DNA from: Closterium sp. NIES-65
Taxonomy: Eukaryota; Streptophyta; Zygnematophyceae; Desmidiales; Closteriaceae
Assembly: GCA_948144175.1 (NCBI GenBank)
Contig: CANXME010000233.1
Location: 620,001-684,000, forward strand
Direction of reading: 5' to 3'
Length of the DNA stretch: 64,000 nucleotides
Below are positions 61,126 to 64,000 of this stretch, piece by piece. Below the pieces are notes generated by a model that was not told the origin of the DNA, made no database searches, and was given only the letters and a program-made list of their open reading frames with translations. The translations under genes and the position numbers were made by a program. Numbering within the stretch: position 1 is the first letter of the stretch; each line of letters begins with the position of its first letter.

Positions 61126-61870
61126 AACTTCGTTATGTCGGGGATGAATCGGCGCACGTAGTTGACGAACTCCAAAAAACTCTGCAGCTCTGTCAAGTTT
61201 GTCGGCACCTGCCATGCTTCTTGAATCGCTGCGACCTTCTTCGGGTCTATTTCCACTCCATCAGCTGAAATAATGTGTCTTAAAAAACTCTAGTCTGTCT
61301 TGGAAAAGCTCACACTTAGAGGCTTTTGTCAGTAGGCGGTTCTCACTCAGGATTTTAAAAACTGCTTCAATGTCCTGCATGTGCTGTGCACGGTCGGGGT
61401 TGTGAATCAGTATGTCGTCTAAGTGCACAATGACGCACTTATCTAAGAGCGGGCGGAAGGCTTCGTTCATGGTCATTTGAAAAGTGGCGGGGGCGTTGGT
61501 CAGTCCGAATGGCATGACGGTGTATTCGAAGGATCCGTAGCGTGTACGAAAAGTTGTTTTCGGGCAGTCGGGTGGGTTGACGCGGATCTGGTGGTAAGCT
61601 TTGAAAAAACCCGGGCTGTGCGTAGTTGGTCGATCTGTTCGTCGGCTCGTGGTATGGGGTAACGGGACTTGATGGTAACTCTGTTCAGTGCGCGGTAATC
61701 GATGCACATGCAAAAACCCCCATCTTTTTTCGGTGTGAACAGTATCAGTGCTGCGGAGGGTGACAAACTCGGGCGAATGAACTCTTTCTCGAGCAGGTAA
61801 TCCAGCTGCTTCCTCAGTTCATCCAGTTCGGATTGGGTCAGTCGGAATTGTCGCTACTCGGTCAGCTGTA
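61126..61870 (-). pseudogene. Gypsy-J reverse transcriptase
   Basis: From right to left: LDELRKQLDYLLEKEF, LILFTPKKDGGFCMCIDYRA, a deletion/frameshift near 61600, then the AYHQIRVNPPDCPKTTFRTR block, YGSFEYTVMPFGLTNAPATF, and the active site VHLDDILI (His where Tyr or Phe is usual). A stop near 61853 lies upstream of LDELRKQ. The thumb/connection block (EIDPKKVAAIQEAWQVPTNL) runs into the Copia-H insertion at 61125. Confidence 0.88.
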
Positions 61871-61879
61871 CCCCCGGTT

Positions 61880-62640
61880 CTAACTCTATCCTATGATCGT
61901 GCGGTTGCTGAGGTGGCAGTCCTGTCGGCAGATCGTCCGGAAAAGTCCCATTGTACTGCTTCAGGAGTGCTGCCAAGTCCGGTATGCCAACTAGCAGTTT
62001 CTGTAAATCCCCCCCTTTGTCTGCTGCCTCGTCTTCCCGAATGTCGACCGCGTATTATCATGATTGCGTTGACACGCACCGACGAAGACTCAGACGAGCC
62101 CCAGCGAGGTAAGGCGATGTTACCGTTCACTCGCACAGCCGATTCGCGGATTGCGTCATCGCAGCCAATCACGGCCCAGTAAAATGTCAGTTCCGTGTAG
62201 GGTTGTCGCGTACATTTCCTACCTAAGCGTGAAATTACCCCCGCATCAAATACGAACTCGGACCACGCGTTCCGTATCGCCAGTAGCGTGCCGTCAACTA
62301 GTCTTGCGTCGATCTCAGGTAAACATCTGTCTAGTGGCAGTTTCAGCTTCCGTGGTGTGGCAATGTTGATCACGCTGTGGCTGGCTCCCATGTCTACGAA
62401 TATTTGAAGTAAGTCTGTCCCAATTTTTGGTGAGGTTCGGTTGGGTTGGGCGAGCGGCGTGGCCTGTCAGTAGAGGGCCCGTCTGCTACTGACTCCCAGC
62501 GTTTCCCTGCTGCTTGGTCTGTTTCTGCTGCTCAGCTTCCTCCTTTCCCTTTGCGTTTTCCGGCATTCGCTTTTGCGATGTCCCGGCCAATTGCACGCAA
62601 AGCAGCACCCTTTAAACGGTGCGGCAGCGGCATTCGCGGC
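61880..62640 (-). pseudogene. Gypsy-J zinc knuckle and protease
   Basis: Knuckle near 62550-62600, canonical CX2CX4HX4C (CFACNWPGHRKSEC). The protease has VDMGASHSVINIATPRKLKL, with Met where Ser is usual in the D-S-G-A motif, and LVDGTLLAIRN. Frames are discontinuous. The strand and order agree with Gypsy-J. Confidence 0.75.
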
Positions 62641-63657
62641 GACGTCTTATATCATAGCGCCCTCGTTCGTCCCACGAGACCGATATCCCCAGTTGCTGCT
62701 ACTTCCGTAGGATCCCAATCTCAGCCGGCGGAAGAAATCGAGTTTCTCCGCCATAGCGAGAACCTCCTGAAAGTCGGTGACGCCGCGGAGCTGGATTTCC
62801 TGAGCAATTTCGTGCTTCAGGCCGCCGATGTAGTGGTCAATACGCTCACTTTCGTGCATGTAGCCTACCTGCTCACACAATGTCAGAAACTCGCTGGTGT
62901 AATCTTGGATGGAACCGAGTTAGCGCCCAGTGCGGCCCTTCTGACGCATCGCGATCGAAGCAGCATTTGGCTCAAATCGAACGCGCAGACCTGCGCACCT
63001 CGCATCCGACGTGCGATGTTGGGGCACCTCCACGAAATACGACGGCGCCCAGGGTCCGGTTTTTCCTTCCCGTGTCGGTAGAGTCGCGTAGTCCGTCGGC
63101 TTCATGACGATGACGCGCCACCAATCCATGGTGGGTCCTCGCAGCAGTGACACGGCGTAGCGAATTTTCGTCGTATCCTCCGAGACGTAGTTGGCGTCGA
63201 AGAAAACGTTCAACTTCAACAGCCACGCCTGAACGGTAGGACCACCCCGTTGACTCGGGTTAAAGCATGACGGACGCTGCGGCTTCAGTGGCATCGGCGA
63301 CGACAGTGTTGATTCGCCGGCCGGCACAGAAATCGTGACGCGTGGTTGACTCCTGGCCGCATTCGTCGCTTCGGGGTGTGTCGTGACATGGTCGTCGTCT
63401 CCGTCGTTGCGGACGATGCCATCATTGGCCACGCTCGCAGCTTGCCCCACATTTCCGTGCTGCAATGAATGTTGTGCAGGTTGTCCCGGAGTGCCAGGTG
63501 CTTGCGATTGTGCTTGCTGTGCTCGTGCGATGTCATTCTGCCGAGACGTGCGTTCTGCCGTCAGCGCTGCAATTTCTTCAGAGTTCTCTTGGAGTTGCTG
63601 CAGCAGCGCAGTCAAACGTTCCTGCGTAAGCGTTATGACGTCGATATGTTCGGCCAT
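62641..63657 (-). pseudogene. Gypsy-J gag
   Basis: Starts at the ATG at 63657. The N-terminal coiled coil (LTQERLTALLQQLQENSEEI) is followed by a Gln/Pro-rich part and the gag core (QRGGPTVQAWLLKLNVFFDA, LLRGPTMDWWRVIV). A frameshift near 62950 interrupts it, and it resumes at RIDHYIGGLKHEIAQEIQLR. The layout parallels Gypsy-N gag. Confidence 0.85.
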
Positions 63658-63841
63658 GGCGAAGGGCGTCGGCTTAGCTTAGTCTATGCGCAATCGTGGC
63701 TGCACGCGTTTACGAGAGAACGCGATGACAGCGGCTCCTAAGGGCTAAGGGGCGTGAGTCCCTTCGAGTGAAAGATCAAAAGTTGAGTTCCTGGGGTGCG
63801 GAGATGCGCGGTCCGAAAGAAAGTGGCTCTGATAACCAAGT

Positions 63842-64000
63842 GTTACGAGTGTAATGGAACGAGGTAGCGAGGGTTGCACTAAATTGTTCAATGAGTACAA
63901 AGTATGAGCGAAGGCATGAGCGAATACTTATACGCGAAACATGCAAACGCTAACGAGGTGCGTGCGAGCTAGCTAGTGCTACGTTGGCGTCAGGTTCGAA
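63842..64000 (-). repeat. Gypsy-J 5' LTR (partial, runs off window)
   Basis: On the minus strand the LTR ends TACACTCGTAACA, followed by CT and the primer site TGGTTATCAGAGCC (about 63826-63839). The LTR start is beyond the window end. Confidence 0.7.

Larger units (their letters stand above)
51970..64000 (-). mobile_element. Gypsy-J, chromovirus (Ty3/gypsy), split by Copia-H
   Basis: Minus-strand gypsy order from right to left: 5' LTR (running off the window), primer site, gag, protease, reverse transcriptase, [Copia-H], RNase H, integrase, chromodomain. The 3' end is cut at 51970 by Copia-K, so no 3' LTR is visible. The reading frame is broken at many points: an old, inactive copy. Its moderate GC content contrasts with the inserted Copia-H. 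Confidence 0.92.

Overview
The window is eukaryotic and almost entirely repetitive. The Ty1/copia and Ty3/gypsy LTR retrotransposons, primer sites matching plant initiator tRNA-Met, plant telo-box motifs in the LTRs and a gypsy chromodomain all point to the green plant lineage. The very GC-rich, glycine-rich copia Gag proteins suggest a streptophyte alga rather than a flowering plant; that is an impression, not a proof. No bacterial-type gene, CRISPR array, rRNA or intact tRNA was seen. Element names below (Copia-A and so on) are local labels. Layout. 1-8489: no transposon recognised. It holds a 13-bp satellite, several small tandem repeats, three diverged copies of one older sequence (about 1049, 2080 and 7550) and one plausible but unrecognised host ORF on the minus strand (3501-4544). 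8490-20540: a nested stack. A TA-flanked terminal-inverted-repeat (TIR) element contains a second TIR element (9323-11389), which was hit by non-autonomous Copia-A. It also contains non-autonomous Copia-B, which was itself hit by Copia-C, the pol-bearing element. 20748-24502: the 5' end of Copia-M, then a gypsy element (Gypsy-N) that breaks off inside its reverse transcriptase where Copia-D begins. 24503-34397: two truncated copias head to head (D on +, E on -), joined by about 140 bp of foreign filler. 34398-39307: Copia-F, an old decayed full-length element. 39308-41292: a (CTC)n tract and a decayed hAT-type transposase gene. 41293-48807: Copia-G (minus), nearly complete. 48813-50939: a fragment of a different, conventional plant-type copia (element L). 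50940-51969: two 5' LTR ends (elements O and K). 51970-64000: a minus-strand chromovirus (Gypsy-J), split by Copia-H (53864-61120). Copia-H has identical LTRs and one uninterrupted Gag-Pol frame, so it is the best candidate for an active source element. Target-site duplications were read directly: CGCCA (A), AGTAA (B), GGTGA (C), GACAC (G), CAGTC (H). LTR identity orders the insertions: A, C and H have identical LTRs, G differs at 2 of 134 positions, B at 8 of 218, F at about 7 of 108. The most unusual signal lies just downstream of the primer binding sites. The copia leaders carry a hairpin followed by the motif GGGCCCACC, and in A, B and E also a D-arm match. Together these correspond, in order, to the reverse complement of the rest of initiator tRNA-Met. 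The leaders therefore look like a copied or co-evolved antisense tRNA. Non-autonomous A and B share this region and a conserved 3' block with the pol-bearing elements, which suggests the shared signals are what the mobilisation machinery recognises.
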